Translations under genes and position numbers: made by a program
The notes under the pieces: model-generated
What the model was told of the DNA's origin: nothing
Seen by the model: only the letters and a program-made list of their open reading frames with translations
The model's database searches: none
Assembly (NCBI RefSeq): GCF_040676615.1
Contig: NZ_JBFAPI010000012.1
Location: 186,001-250,000, forward strand
DNA length: 64,000 bases
Reading direction: 5' to 3'
DNA from: Asanoa sp040676615
GTDB taxonomy: Bacteria > Actinomycetota > Actinomycetes > Mycobacteriales > Micromonosporaceae
Shown here: positions 8,125 through 17,243 of the stretch, one piece after another
Layout of the letters: each line of letters begins with the position of its first letter
Numbering within the stretch: the first letter of the stretch is position 1

Positions 8125-9808
8125 AGCCGTTCGGGAGATCCACCCCCGCGAGCACCTCGGCCACCGCGAGCCCGCTCGACCGGGTGGCGCCGTGGGTGGC
8201 CAGGTGGGTCGCGCCGACCACCGCGGCCGGCACACCGAGCTCGACCACCACGGCGTCGGGGCGCAGCCGCAGCGCGGCCCGCACGAAGCTCGACATCCAG
8301 GCGTGCCGGTGCAGGTCGCGCACCACCAGCACCAGCGGGCGGCCGGCGGCCCCGGCGACCACGGCGGACGCCTCGGCGCCGTCGTCCTCGGTCAGCCGCA
8401 CCGCGGTCGTGCCGGGCAGCACGGCGGCCAGCGGCGCGGCGACGCCCCACGGCGTGTCGGTGCCGACCGCGATGTTGGCCGGCGGCGACAGCTCGACCAC
8501 GTGCGGCGGCCCGGCGAGCGGCAGGGCCGGCGCCGTCCCGCCGACCTTGACCGCGCGCCGGGCCGCGGCCAGACCCACCGGCGAACCCCCGACGCCGTGC
8601 CAGCGGCCGCCGGCACCGCGCGCGAGGCCCGCGCCGCCGGCACCGTTCGAGACGGCCGCGCCGCCGGCACCGTGCGCGAGGCCCGCGCCGCCGGCACCGA
8701 GCGCGAGGCCCGCGCCGCCGGCACCGTGGGCGAGGCCCGCGCCGCCGGCGCCGTGCGAGCGGCCTGGCCCGCCGTGCGACAGGGCCGGTGTCGACGCGGC
8801 CCGTGCCATCGCGGCCCAGGCGGCCAGGTGCTGGACCCGCTTCGCGGCCTCGGTCAGGCGTTCCTCGGCCAGCTCGCCGGAGAGCACCGCGCGGGCGATC
8901 GCGGTGCGCAGCCGCTCGGCCGTGGCCTCGTCGGCGTGCTCGCCGCCGATGCAGATCGCGTCGGCGCCGGCCGCGAGCGCGGACACCACCGCGCCCTCGA
9001 AGCCGAACCGGTTGACGACCGCGCGCATCTCCATGGCGTCGGTGATCACCGCGCCCTGGAAGCCGAGCTCGTCGCGCAACAGTCCGGTGAGGACGGAGCG
9101 GCTCAGGGTGGCGGGCAGGTCCGGGTCGACGGCCGGCACCAGGAGGTGCCCGGTCATCACGGCCTGCACGCCGGCCTCGATCGCCGCGCGGAAGGGCAGC
9201 AGCTCGACCGCGTCGAGGCCGGCCCGGTCGCGCGGGATGTGCGGCAGGTCGTGGTGCGAGTCGACGGCCGTGTCGCCGTGGCCCGGGAAGTGCTTGGCAC
9301 AGGCGGCCACGCCGGCGGCCTGCAGGCCGGTCACCCACGCCCCGGTGTGCCGGGCGACGAGGGCCGGGTCGGCGCCGAAGCTGCGTACGCCGATGACCGG
9401 GTTGTCGGGGTTGTTGTTGACGTCGGCATCCGGCGCGTAGTCGAGGTTGACGCCCGCCGCGGCCAACTCGCGGCCCAGGTCGCGGGCGACCTCCTCGGTG
9501 AGCGCGATGTCGTCGACCGCGCCCAGGGCCAGGTTGCCGGGGCGCGAGCTGCCGGCCCGCGACTCGATGCGGGTGACGTCGCCGGCCTCCTCGTCGATCG
9601 CGACCAGCACGTCGGCCCGTTCGGCACGCAGCGCCGCGGTCAGTGCGGCGACCTGCTCGGGATCGCGGACGTTGCGGGCGAACAGCGCGACGCCGCCCAG
9701 CCCCTCGCCCAGCCACCGGCGCACCCAGTCGGGTGGCACGGTGCCCACGAACCCGGGCTGCAGAACGGTCGCGGCCAGCCGCAGCAGTTCGCCGCCAGGC
9801 TCGGTCAT
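8123..9808 (-). CDS. nagZ: Glycoside hydrolase family 3 beta-N-acetylhexosaminidase (NagZ-like)
   Basis: 561 residues from ATG 9808, preceded by a G-rich ribosome site. It shows the NagZ signature KHFPGHGDT (residues 172-180), whose His is the acid/base on the flexible loop, and the nucleophile Asp257 in TDAMEM. These enzymes release GlcNAc from muropeptides or chitin fragments. There is no signal peptide, so it is probably cytoplasmic. Residues 352-401 are a Gly/Ala-rich linker of nine-residue repeats encoded by a 27-bp DNA repeat, separating the catalytic barrel from a C-terminal domain of about 160 residues; NagZ of the short type lacks such a tail, while two-domain forms have one. Confidence 0.9.
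   Translation of the reverse strand: MTEPGGELLRLAATVLQPGFVGTVPPDWVRRWLGEGLGGVALFARNVRDPEQVAALTAALRAERADVLVAIDEEAGDVTRIESRAGSSRPGNLALGAVDDIALTEEVARDLGRELAAAGVNLDYAPDADVNNNPDNPVIGVRSFGADPALVARHTGAWVTGLQAAGVAACAKHFPGHGDTAVDSHHDLPHIPRDRAGLDAVELLPFRAAIEAGVQAVMTGHLLVPAVDPDLPATLSRSVLTGLLRDELGFQGAVITDAMEMRAVVNRFGFEGAVVSALAAGADAICIGGEHADEATAERLRTAIARAVLSGELAEERLTEAAKRVQHLAAWAAMARAASTPALSHGGPGRSHGAGGAGLAHGAGGAGLALGAGGAGLAHGAGGAAVSNGAGGAGLARGAGGRWHGVGGSPVGLAAARRAVKVGGTAPALPLAGPPHVVELSPPANIAVGTDTPWGVAAPLAAVLPGTTAVRLTEDDGAEASAVVAGAAGRPLVLVVRDLHRHAWMSSFVRAALRLRPDAVVVELGVPAAVVGATHLATHGATRSSGLAVAEVLAGVDLPNG
8606..8755. repeat. 27-bp tandem repeat inside nagZ (about 5.5 copies)
   Basis: Units of 27 bases encode the nine-residue motif HGAGGAGLA and variants (LGAGGAGLA, HGAGGAAVS, NGAGGAGLA, RGAGG). 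The period is a multiple of three, so copy number changes would keep the reading frame. It forms the linker between the two NagZ domains. Confidence 0.85.
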
Positions 9809-9875
9809 CTGTGCATCCCCCCGATGTGCGACGGAACCGGTCGCTGCCATGGTCACACCTCGACCCAGAAATAGT

Positions 9876-9896
9876 CAACAAACCTTCCAGTTGTTG
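9876..9896. promoter_or_regulatory. Inverted repeat between nagZ and a small membrane protein
   Basis: CAACAA (9876-9881) and TTGTTG (9891-9896) form a perfect 6-9-6 inverted repeat in the 107-base divergent region. It could be an operator for either gene; no matching regulator is known to me. Confidence 0.35.
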
Positions 9897-9915
9897 GCGG
9901 CGCTACAGTGCCGGC

Positions 9916-10038
9916 ATGCGATGGGCCGCCGACAACGTCAGTTGGAACGACATCCCGGGAGTCCAGATCTTCGGCGCGATCCTCGGGATCGCCGTCCTCC
10001 TCTACGCCATCCGCCGGATCTTCGGCAAGGGCAAGTAG
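9916..10038 (+). CDS. 40-residue single-helix membrane protein
   Basis: A short ORF from ATG 9916 encoding a polar start (MRWAADNVSWNDIPG), one membrane helix (VQIFGAILGIAVLLYAI) and a basic end (RRIFGKGK). TACAGT lies 6 bases before the ATG as a possible -10 hexamer of a leaderless or short-leader message. The clear membrane-helix-plus-basic-tail design supports a real gene; function unknown. It precedes the F420 oxidoreductase in the same direction. Confidence 0.6.
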   Translation: MRWAADNVSWNDIPGVQIFGAILGIAVLLYAIRRIFGKGK

Positions 10039-10079
10039 CGACAGGCATGACCGCCCCGCGCCGGGGTACCGGTCCGGGC

Positions 10080-11033
10080 ATGCGCATCGGATACTTCCTG
10101 TCCTCAGAGGAATACTCGCCGGCCGAGCTGCTGGCCCAGGCCAAGGGCGCCCAACGGGCCGGCTTCGAGGCCCTGTGGATCTCCGACCACTACCACCCGT
10201 GGGTCGACGCGCAGGGGCAGAGCCCGTTCGTGTGGTCGACGATCGGCGCGCTCAGCCAGGTCTGCACGCTGCCGGTGACCACCGCCGTGACCTGCCCGAC
10301 GATCCGGATCCACCCGGCCGTGGTCGCGCAGGCGGCGGCGACCAGCGCGGTGCTGCACGAGGGCCGCTTCACCCTCGGCGTGGGCAGCGGCGAGGCCCTC
10401 AACGAGCAGATCCTCGGCGACGACTGGCCCGAGGCCGACGTACGCCTGGACATGCTCGAAGAGGCGGTCGCCGTGATGCGCGAGCTGTGGAAGGGCGGCG
10501 TGGTCTCGCACCGAGGACCGCACTACACCGTGCGCAACGCCCGGATCTACACCCGCCCGGACACGCCGCCGCCGGTCTACGTGAGCGGCTTCGGTGCGAA
10601 GTCGGCCGAGCTCGCCGGGCGGATCGGCGACGGCTATGTCTGCACGATGCCCGACCGTGACCTGGTCACCCGGTTCCGGGAGAGCGGCGGTGGCAGCAAG
10701 CCCGCGCAGGCCGGTTTCAAGGCCGCTTTCGCCGGCACCGCCGCCGAGGGCGCCCGGATCGCCTTCGAGAAATGGCCCAACGCCGCCGTGCCCGGGGAGC
10801 TGTCGCAGATCCTGCCCACACCGGCCCACTTCGAGCAGGCGTCGCAGCTGGCCACCGAGGAGAAGGTGGCCGAGGCGTTCGTCTGCGGCAACGACGCCGG
10901 CGCGCACCTCGAGATGATCGACCGCTACGCACAGGCCGGCTTCGACGAGGTCTACGTCGCCAACACCGGCCCGCACTACCAGGGGCTCTTCGACCTCTAC
11001 GCGTCCTCGGTGCTGCCGAAGCTGCGCGGATGA
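10080..11033 (+). CDS. F420-dependent LLM-class oxidoreductase (glucose-6-phosphate dehydrogenase-like family)
   Basis: 317 residues from ATG 10080; an in-frame ATG at 10047 would add 11 residues. It matches the bacterial luciferase-like TIM-barrel fold that binds coenzyme F420: GFEALWISDHYHPW near the N-terminus, the LGVGSGEALNEQ phosphate-binding region, and an IGDGYVCTMPD segment. The overall match is to the F420-dependent family related to Fgd (TIGR03557 type), but Fgd itself is only one member, so the substrate is open. It implies that the organism makes F420. Confidence 0.85.
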   Translation: MRIGYFLSSEEYSPAELLAQAKGAQRAGFEALWISDHYHPWVDAQGQSPFVWSTIGALSQVCTLPVTTAVTCPTIRIHPAVVAQAAATSAVLHEGRFTLGVGSGEALNEQILGDDWPEADVRLDMLEEAVAVMRELWKGGVVSHRGPHYTVRNARIYTRPDTPPPVYVSGFGAKSAELAGRIGDGYVCTMPDRDLVTRFRESGGGSKPAQAGFKAAFAGTAAEGARIAFEKWPNAAVPGELSQILPTPAHFEQASQLATEEKVAEAFVCGNDAGAHLEMIDRYAQAGFDEVYVANTGPHYQGLFDLYASSVLPKLRG

Positions 11034-11079
11034 GCCATCGGGTTTCGGCCCGGCCGGCACCGGGAAACGTTGCTCGGCG

Positions 11080-12744
11080 ATGAAGTCACCGATCACCTCT
11101 CTGCGCCTGCGCAAGGCGGCCCGCACCCTCTTCGGCTGGAAGACCCTGCGCCCCGGTCAGCTCGATGCGATGCGCGCGATCCTGCGCGGCAACGACGTGC
11201 TCGCCGTCATGCCCACCGGTGCCGGCAAGTCGGCGCTCTACCAGGTGCCGGCGACCCAGTTGCCGGGCCCGACCGTCGTGGTCTCCCCGCTGCTGGCCCT
11301 GCAACAGGACCAGATCGGCGGCCTCGACCGGCGCGGCGCCGCCGCGCTGAAAGCGGTCCGGATCTCCTCCGCCGAGACGCCCAAGCAGCAGGAAGCCGCT
11401 CTCGCGGCACTGCGTGAGGGTCGGGCCGAGTTCCTGTTCATCACGCCCGAGCAGCTCGCCGACCCGGACCGGCTGGCCCAGGTCAAGGCGCTGCGGCCGT
11501 CGCTGGTCGCGATCGACGAGGCGCACTGCATCTCGGCGTGGGGGCACGACTTCCGGCCCGACTACCTGGCGCTCGGCCACGTCATCAAGGCGCTCGGCCG
11601 GCCGCCGGTGATCGCGCTGACCGCGACCGCGTCGCCGCCGGTGCGCGACGACATCGTGGAGCGGCTGGGCCTGACGCGGCCCAAGGTGATGGTGACCGGG
11701 CTCGACCGCGCCAACCTGTTCCTGGAGGCGGCGAACTGCCCGACCGAGGACTACCGGTGGCGGCGGCTGCTGGCGCTGGTCTCGACCGATGACGGGCCCG
11801 GGATCGTCTACGTGCCGACCCGGCGCGGCGCCGAGGAGTTGGCCGAGCGGTTGCGTGCCGCCGGCTATGAGGCCTCGTCCTACCACGGGGGGATGGCCGC
11901 CGGCGCGCGCGAGAAGCTGCACATCGCGTTCCTCGCCGACGAGGTGCCGATCATGGTGGCGACCTCGGCGTTCGGGATGGGCATCGACAAGCCCAACATC
12001 CGCTGGGTGGCGCACGTCGCGCTGCCCGACTCGCCGGACAGCTACCTGCAGGAGATCGGGCGCGCCGGCCGCGACGGGCTGCCGGCCCGTACCCTGCTGC
12101 TCTGGCGGGCCGAAGACGAGGGGTTGCAGCGCTTCTTCTCCGGGGCTCTGCCGGCGGCCGACGAGCTGCGCGACCTGGCCGCGGTGCTGCGCGCCGAAGG
12201 CCCGCTGACCAAGGCGGCGCTGCGCGACCGCACCGGCCTCGGCGCCCGCAAGCTGGGCCAACTCGTCGCGCTGCTGGAACACGTCGGCGGCGCGGTCACC
12301 CGTTCGGGCGGCAAGGTCGCCAGCCCGCGATACGCTCCGTCGCCGTCCGACGCCGCCGATCTCGCCGTGGCCGAGGCCGAGCGCCAGCAGAACCTGTCCA
12401 AATCCCGGACCGACATGATGCGGGCGTACGCGGAGGCGCGCGGCTGCCGCTCCCAGGCGCTGCTGGCCTACTTCGGCGAGCAGCTGACCCGGGTCTGCGG
12501 GCACTGCGACAACTGCTCGGCCGGCCGCGGCGAGCCCGACGACGGCGCCGTAGGCCCGTTCCCGGTGCACAGCACCGTCAGCCACGCGGAGTGGGGCGCC
12601 GGGTTGGTGATGGGCTACGAGGAAGACCGGATGACGGTGCTCTTCGAGGACGTGGGATACAAGACCCTGTCGGTTCCGGTCGTGTCCGAGCAGGGCCTGC
12701 TGACTACGCTGATGCCATCTGATTCGAAGGGTGCTGTGACGTGA
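11080..12744 (+). CDS. RecQ-type ATP-dependent DNA helicase
   Basis: 554 residues. The superfamily 2 helicase core shows Walker A (MPTGAGKS, Lys50), the DEAH box (DEAHCISAWGHDFRPDY), motif III (ALTATASPP) and motif VI (QEIGRAGRDG). A zinc-binding RecQ-Ct element follows, with Cys in GCRSQALL and VCGHCDNC. There is no HRDC domain. The last 60 residues (HAEWGAGLVMGYEEDRMTVL and on) resemble a small SH3/Tudor-like beta domain. RecQ helicases unwind DNA in repair and recombination. The following gene overlaps by 4 bases (GTGA). Confidence 0.92.
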   Translation: MKSPITSLRLRKAARTLFGWKTLRPGQLDAMRAILRGNDVLAVMPTGAGKSALYQVPATQLPGPTVVVSPLLALQQDQIGGLDRRGAAALKAVRISSAETPKQQEAALAALREGRAEFLFITPEQLADPDRLAQVKALRPSLVAIDEAHCISAWGHDFRPDYLALGHVIKALGRPPVIALTATASPPVRDDIVERLGLTRPKVMVTGLDRANLFLEAANCPTEDYRWRRLLALVSTDDGPGIVYVPTRRGAEELAERLRAAGYEASSYHGGMAAGAREKLHIAFLADEVPIMVATSAFGMGIDKPNIRWVAHVALPDSPDSYLQEIGRAGRDGLPARTLLLWRAEDEGLQRFFSGALPAADELRDLAAVLRAEGPLTKAALRDRTGLGARKLGQLVALLEHVGGAVTRSGGKVASPRYAPSPSDAADLAVAEAERQQNLSKSRTDMMRAYAEARGCRSQALLAYFGEQLTRVCGHCDNCSAGRGEPDDGAVGPFPVHSTVSHAEWGAGLVMGYEEDRMTVLFEDVGYKTLSVPVVSEQGLLTTLMPSDSKGAVT

Positions 12745-13244
12745 CTGACCTTCCCCTGTCCACCGAGTTGGGCTTCACCGACTCCGAGTGGGGCCTGCTC
12801 GTCGGGCTTCCCCAGTCCGTGCTGACCGCCGCCAGCGCGGCCGAGCACGACGGCACCCGCCGCACCCTCGCGGAGAACGCCGCCGGCCTCGAGGCCATCG
12901 CCGAGGGCCGCGAGTCGCCCAGCCCGCTGGTCACCGCGGTGGCGGGCGAACTGGTCGCCCGGGTCGGCGACCCGGAGAGCGGCGAGGAACTCCCGTCGAT
13001 CTCGCCGGCCGACCCGGTGGCCTACGCGAAAGACGTCCTCGCCCGTGCCGGCGAGGCGGCCGCGCTGCTGGCCGCGAAGTCCAGCGAGGGCGAGGCCGGC
13101 GCCTACAAGCACTGGCTGGTGACGATCGCCGAGCAGGTCGTCACCGCCGCACCGAGCGGCGGCATCCTCGGCATCGGCGGTGACGTGGTCACCGACTCGG
13201 AGCGCACCTTCCGCGACCAACTGTCCGCGGTGCTCAACGACTGA
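12741..13244 (+). CDS. Hypothetical protein coupled to recQ
   Basis: 167 residues from GTG 12741, overlapping the recQ stop by 4 bases. It is acidic, alanine-rich and largely helical, with no membrane segment; a glycine-rich loop (PSGGILGIGGDVVTDSE) lies near the C-terminus. I do not recognise the family. The overlap with recQ and the 1-base gap to the next hydrolase suggest one operon. Confidence 0.75.
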   Translation: MTDLPLSTELGFTDSEWGLLVGLPQSVLTAASAAEHDGTRRTLAENAAGLEAIAEGRESPSPLVTAVAGELVARVGDPESGEELPSISPADPVAYAKDVLARAGEAAALLAAKSSEGEAGAYKHWLVTIAEQVVTAAPSGGILGIGGDVVTDSERTFRDQLSAVLND

Positions 13245-13245
13245 C

Positions 13246-13995
13246 GTGCTGGCCCACGAGGTTTCCGGCCCGGCCGGCGCGCCGGTGGTGGTGCTGGGCG
13301 GGTCGCTCGGCACCACCGGCGCGATGTGGGCGCCGCAGGTGGCGGCGCTGCGCGACGAGTGCCAGGTGGTCGTGTTCGACCACCGCGGCCACGGTGGTTC
13401 GGCTTCGCCTCCCGGGCCCTATGCGATCGAAGACCTCGGCAAAGACGTGCTCGCGCTGCTCGACCACCTCGGCGTCGACCGGGTGCGCTACGCCGGGCTG
13501 TCGCTGGGTGGCATGGTCGGGATGTGGCTCGCCGCGCACGCGCCGGAGCGGGTCGACCGGTTGGCGCTGCTGTGCACGGCCGCGCACCTGCCGCCCGCGT
13601 CGGGGTGGCGGCAGCGGGCGGCGACGGTTCGCACCGCCGGGATGGGCGCGGTGGTCGACGCCGTCGTGGCGCGCTGGTTCACGCCCGGCTTCCCGCCCGA
13701 GGTGGTCGCCGAGTTCGCCGCCGCGTTCCTGACGATCGACCCCGAGGGCTACGCCGGGTGTTGCGAGGCGATCGCCGGGATGGACCTGCGACCGGTGCTC
13801 GGCTCGGTCGCCGCGCCGACCCTGGTCGTCGCCGGCGCCGACGACCCGGCCACTCCGCCGCGGCTCGCGGAGACCATTGTGGAGGGTGTGCGCGGCGCCG
13901 AGCTGGTGGTGCTGCCCGACGCCGCCCATCTGGCCAGTGTGGAGCGGTCCGGCGCCGTGACCGCGCTGCTGCACCGGCATTTCACCGCCGCGTGA
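13246..13995 (+). CDS. Alpha/beta hydrolase, 3-oxoadipate enol-lactonase-like
   Basis: 249 residues from GTG 13246, which follows the previous stop by one base. The nucleophile elbow is GLSLGG (Ser86), with an oxyanion-region motif VVVLGGSLGTT near the start, DHRGHGGS, a late acid in ADDPATPP and the catalytic His in PDAAHLAS. The sequence resembles PcaD-type hydrolases, but no other protocatechuate genes are near, so a generic hydrolase is safer. Its last 14 bases overlap the convergent DUF1906 gene. Confidence 0.85.
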   Translation: MLAHEVSGPAGAPVVVLGGSLGTTGAMWAPQVAALRDECQVVVFDHRGHGGSASPPGPYAIEDLGKDVLALLDHLGVDRVRYAGLSLGGMVGMWLAAHAPERVDRLALLCTAAHLPPASGWRQRAATVRTAGMGAVVDAVVARWFTPGFPPEVVAEFAAAFLTIDPEGYAGCCEAIAGMDLRPVLGSVAAPTLVVAGADDPATPPRLAETIVEGVRGAELVVLPDAAHLASVERSGAVTALLHRHFTAA

Positions 13996-15211
13996 GGCGC
14001 ACCGCGTCGGCGACGACGTAGCCGGTGCCGCTGGTCCAGCGGCTCACGCCGACCTTGTTGCCGGCGCCGGCCGGAAGCGTGTAGACACCCAGCGAGACCC
14101 ATTGCCCGCCGCCCGCGCGCTGATTGACCATGACGGTCTGGTTGCCGGTCGTGGTGGCGACGACGAACGGCGCCAGGTTGTTGTAGCCGGGGTCGGCCGG
14201 ATACCAGACCTCGACCGAGTAGGAACCGGTGGCCGGCGTGCTCGCGGCATACCAGGCGACGTCGCTGGACGGGACCGGCCCGGCGAACCGGTAGTCGGCG
14301 CCGAACCGCTGCGCCGAGAAGGCCGACGTACCCCAGTTGGCGCTCGCGGTGAAGCCCGCCCCGCTGTTGTCGACGGTCGCGGTCCACTCCCCCTCCGGCG
14401 GCGGGCCCGGCTCGGTGCTGACGTCGAGATAGTCGCGGTCGATCCGGATCGTCACGCCGCCCCAGGTCTCGGTCACGTCGCCGGCGTACTGGTGCGACCG
14501 TTGGTGGTCGACATAGCGGTCGTCGGCGCAGTAGCCGCCGCCGTCGGTGTCGGCGACGCCGTTCCACCAGGCGATCCAGATCTGGTCGAGCCGGGTGTAG
14601 GCGGGGTCGTTGTAGGTGTCGCAGACGTCGCGGATGCCGGACGAGCCACTGGAATACATGCCGGCGAGGTAGCCCCGGGTGTGCAGCCGCAGCGTCCAGC
14701 CGGACAGGAACGACAGCACCGCGGCCCGGCAGGAGGCGTTGGACGGGTAGGCCTCGATGTCGTTGTAGATGGTGCTGCCGGCCCCGATCCCGAGCGCCTG
14801 CGCGGCGCTGACGGCGCTGTCGGCGGCCGTGCTGCCCTGGGTGCGCGCGGTGGCCGGGTTGGCCGACATCGTCGGCGTACGCGTGCCGCACGGCGCCTGG
14901 TAGCCCAACTCGATCGGGATCAGCCGCCACCCGTTGGCGACCTGGTTGCCGACCCAGGTCGCGGTCAGGTTGGGCTGCGCACACGACCGGCTGCCGCCGC
15001 TGATGTAGATCCCGACGGCGCGGTAGGGCGAGTTGGCCCGCCACGCGTTCATCGCCGACTGCGACGGCGCGGCGCAGGTGTCGAACCCACGCCCGACGAA
15101 CGTCCCCGGCTGCGGCGGCGTGGCGACCACCGCCGCACCCGGTGCCGGAACCACCAGCCAGGCCGCCGCCGCGACAATGATCCCCGCCAGCCGGGCGACG
15201 GTCCTCGTCAT
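13982..15211 (-). CDS. Secreted DUF1906 (Rv2525c-like glycoside-hydrolase fold) protein with C-terminal golvesin-like domain
   Basis: 409 residues from ATG 15211 with GGAGG upstream. A signal peptide (about residues 1-30, ending near AAVVA) leads into a DUF1906/Rv2525c-like domain, recognisable from GFDTCAAPS, VGIYISGG, RLIPIELGYQ, STIYNDIEAY and the IWIAWWNG segment (about residues 38-270). A Pro/Gly linker then gives way to a C-terminal domain of about 130 residues (YRFAGPVPSSDVAWYAAS onward) resembling the golvesin C-terminal or xanthan-lyase-like CBM fold. The enzyme is likely extracellular and acts on a glycan, but activity is unproven for the family. Confidence 0.8.
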   Translation of the reverse strand: MTRTVARLAGIIVAAAAWLVVPAPGAAVVATPPQPGTFVGRGFDTCAAPSQSAMNAWRANSPYRAVGIYISGGSRSCAQPNLTATWVGNQVANGWRLIPIELGYQAPCGTRTPTMSANPATARTQGSTAADSAVSAAQALGIGAGSTIYNDIEAYPSNASCRAAVLSFLSGWTLRLHTRGYLAGMYSSGSSGIRDVCDTYNDPAYTRLDQIWIAWWNGVADTDGGGYCADDRYVDHQRSHQYAGDVTETWGGVTIRIDRDYLDVSTEPGPPPEGEWTATVDNSGAGFTASANWGTSAFSAQRFGADYRFAGPVPSSDVAWYAASTPATGSYSVEVWYPADPGYNNLAPFVVATTTGNQTVMVNQRAGGGQWVSLGVYTLPAGAGNKVGVSRWTSGTGYVVADAVRLTRR

Positions 15212-15313
15212 CGGTCCTCCCGGAGAATTCTTCCGGACACATAGACGCACATGAAGCTTTCTACCACGCATAGATGGACGTCGGCGTATCCGCGACCGAC
15301 TAACCTGACCCTC

Positions 15314-16027
15314 GTGGTCGATGCCCTCTTCGCGGACCCGCGCCTGGCGCCGCTCTACGACGCCTTGGACGCGGACCGCCGCGACCTGTCCGCCTACGTG
15401 GCGCTGGCCGCCGAATTCGGGGCAGCGACGGTGCTCGACATCGGTTGCGGCACCGGCACACTGGCCTGCCTGCTGGCCGACCGCGGCCTGTCCGTGACGG
15501 CCCTCGACCCGGCGGCGGCGTCGCTGGCGGTGGCCCGGTCGAAGCCCGGCGCCGAGCGGGTGCGCTGGCTGCACGGCTACCCGGCCGACCTGCCCCCGCT
15601 GGCGGTCGACCTGGCCACCATGACCGGCAACGTGGCCCAGGTCTTCCTGACCGACGAGGAATGGACGGCCACGTTGCGGTCGGTCCGCGAAGCGCTACGC
15701 CCCGGCGGCCGCCTGATCTTCGAGACCCGCGACCCGGCGGCCCAGGCCTGGCTCGACTGGACGCCGGAGAAGTCTCACCGCCGCGCCGCCGGCGTCCGGC
15801 AATGGCACGAGATCACCGGCGTCGGCGACGGCCTGGTCTCGTTCGAGAGCACGATCGTCTTCGAGGCCGAGGGCACCCGCGTCACCTCGACCTCCACGCT
15901 CCGGTTCCGCACCCGCGCGGAGATCGCCGACTCGCTCGCCCGGGCGGGTTATCGGGTCGAGGAGGTGCGCGAGGCGCCGGACCGGCCGGGCCTGGAGATG
16001 GTCTTCATCGCGACGACACCCGGCTGA
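15314..16027 (+). CDS. SAM-dependent class I methyltransferase
   Basis: 237 residues from GTG 15314; the frame is open 63 bases further upstream, but the conserved part begins here. The SAM-binding motif I is VLDIGCGTGTL (residues 40-50), followed by the acidic end of strand 2 (TALDPAAAS) and a post-motif segment LRPGGRLIFETRDP. This matches small-molecule methyltransferases of the Methyltransf_25 group. Substrate unknown. It is divergent from the DUF1906 gene. Confidence 0.85.
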   Translation: MVDALFADPRLAPLYDALDADRRDLSAYVALAAEFGAATVLDIGCGTGTLACLLADRGLSVTALDPAAASLAVARSKPGAERVRWLHGYPADLPPLAVDLATMTGNVAQVFLTDEEWTATLRSVREALRPGGRLIFETRDPAAQAWLDWTPEKSHRRAAGVRQWHEITGVGDGLVSFESTIVFEAEGTRVTSTSTLRFRTRAEIADSLARAGYRVEEVREAPDRPGLEMVFIATTPG

Positions 16028-16040
16028 GCCGACACCACCG

Positions 16041-17243
16041 CTACGCGACGGCGCCGCTCGGGCGGGTGCGTAGGCCGGACAGCGCCGAGTAGGCGGCGGT
16101 CAGCTGGGCGGCCACGCGCTTCCAGGAGTAGACCTGCCGGGCCCGGTCGATCGCCGCCGTGGCGTAGGCCAGGTGGCGGACCGGGTCGCCCAGCAGGCGG
16201 CGGATCGCCGTGCCCAGGGCGCGCGGGTCGCGCGGCGCGACCAGATCACCGGTCAGGCCCTCGACCACCGTCTCGGCGATGCCGCCCACGGCCGTGCCGA
16301 TCACCGGAACCCCGCACGCCATCGCCTCGAGCGGGCTGAGGCCGAACGGCTCGTACCAGGGCGCGGCGACCAGCAGGTCCGCCGACCGGTACCAGAGCGG
16401 CATCTCCAGCCGCGGCACGCGGCCGACCAGGTGCACGCGGTCGCCCACGTCGTAGCGGTCGGCCAGCGCGCGCAACTCGCGGGCGCCGGGGTCGTCGCCC
16501 AACGACTCCGCCGGCGGGCCGCCGACCACCACGCACTCGGCGTCGGGGACCAGGCGCAGGGCGGAGATCAGGTCCTGGTGGCCCTTGCGCGCGGTCAGCG
16601 CGCCGACCGAGAGCAGCCGCCGCCGGGCGCCGCGTTCGCGAGCGGGCCCCTCGGGCTGGAACAGGTCGTCGTCGACACCGCCGGGGATCAGCACCAACCG
16701 CGCCCGCGGCACGCCCATCCGGACCAGCTCGCGCAACTCGTCCTGGCTCTGGGCCACGACCCGGTCGACGGCGCGGCCCAGCACCCGCTCGTAGCCGATC
16801 CGTTGCGGCGGGCCGGCGAAGACGTCGTTGCGGCGCGCGGCCGAAGCCAGCTCGTGATAGCTCTGCACGACCGGGACGCCGGTCTGCCGGCCGGCCGTGA
16901 CGGCGGCCAGCCCGCTGGTCCAGAAATGTGCGTGGGCCACCTCGGGGGTCCAGCCGTCACCACGCCAGCGGTCGACGAGCCAGCGGGAGAAATCCTTCGT
17001 GTACGGGAGGAGCTCCTCGTCGGGCAACTGGCGGGCGGGGCCGGCCGGCACCCGGATGACGTCGACGCCCGGCCGCTCCCGGGTCACCTCGGCGCCGTCG
17101 TCGCCGACCCGGCGGGTGTAGACGCGCACCTCGTGGCCGGCTGCCGCCAGCGCGGCGGACAGGTCGCCGACGAACGCACCGCGGCCGCCGGTCGCCGCGC
17201 CGTCGGACGGGTCGGCGTGCTCGGAGATCATCGCGATGCGCAT
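16041..17243 (-). CDS. Glycosyltransferase family 4
   Basis: 400 residues from ATG 17243 (GGGAGGA upstream). A GT-B fold enzyme: N-terminal GGRGAFVGDLSAALAAAGHEV, and the C-terminal nucleotide-sugar site with PFGLSPLEAMACGVPVI and the E-x7-E pattern, followed by GGIAETVVEG. No membrane segment. MshA-like and phosphatidyl-inositol mannosyltransferase-like enzymes share this architecture; the acceptor here is unknown. Confidence 0.9.
   Translation of the reverse strand: MRIAMISEHADPSDGAATGGRGAFVGDLSAALAAAGHEVRVYTRRVGDDGAEVTRERPGVDVIRVPAGPARQLPDEELLPYTKDFSRWLVDRWRGDGWTPEVAHAHFWTSGLAAVTAGRQTGVPVVQSYHELASAARRNDVFAGPPQRIGYERVLGRAVDRVVAQSQDELRELVRMGVPRARLVLIPGGVDDDLFQPEGPARERGARRRLLSVGALTARKGHQDLISALRLVPDAECVVVGGPPAESLGDDPGARELRALADRYDVGDRVHLVGRVPRLEMPLWYRSADLLVAAPWYEPFGLSPLEAMACGVPVIGTAVGGIAETVVEGLTGDLVAPRDPRALGTAIRRLLGDPVRHLAYATAAIDRARQVYSWKRVAAQLTAAYSALSGLRTRPSGAVA

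Noticed and set aside
8236..9800. Long antisense frames opposite nagZ and many other genes
   Set aside because: High GC makes the antisense and shifted frames open; they lack ribosome sites, start codons in context and recognisable domains.
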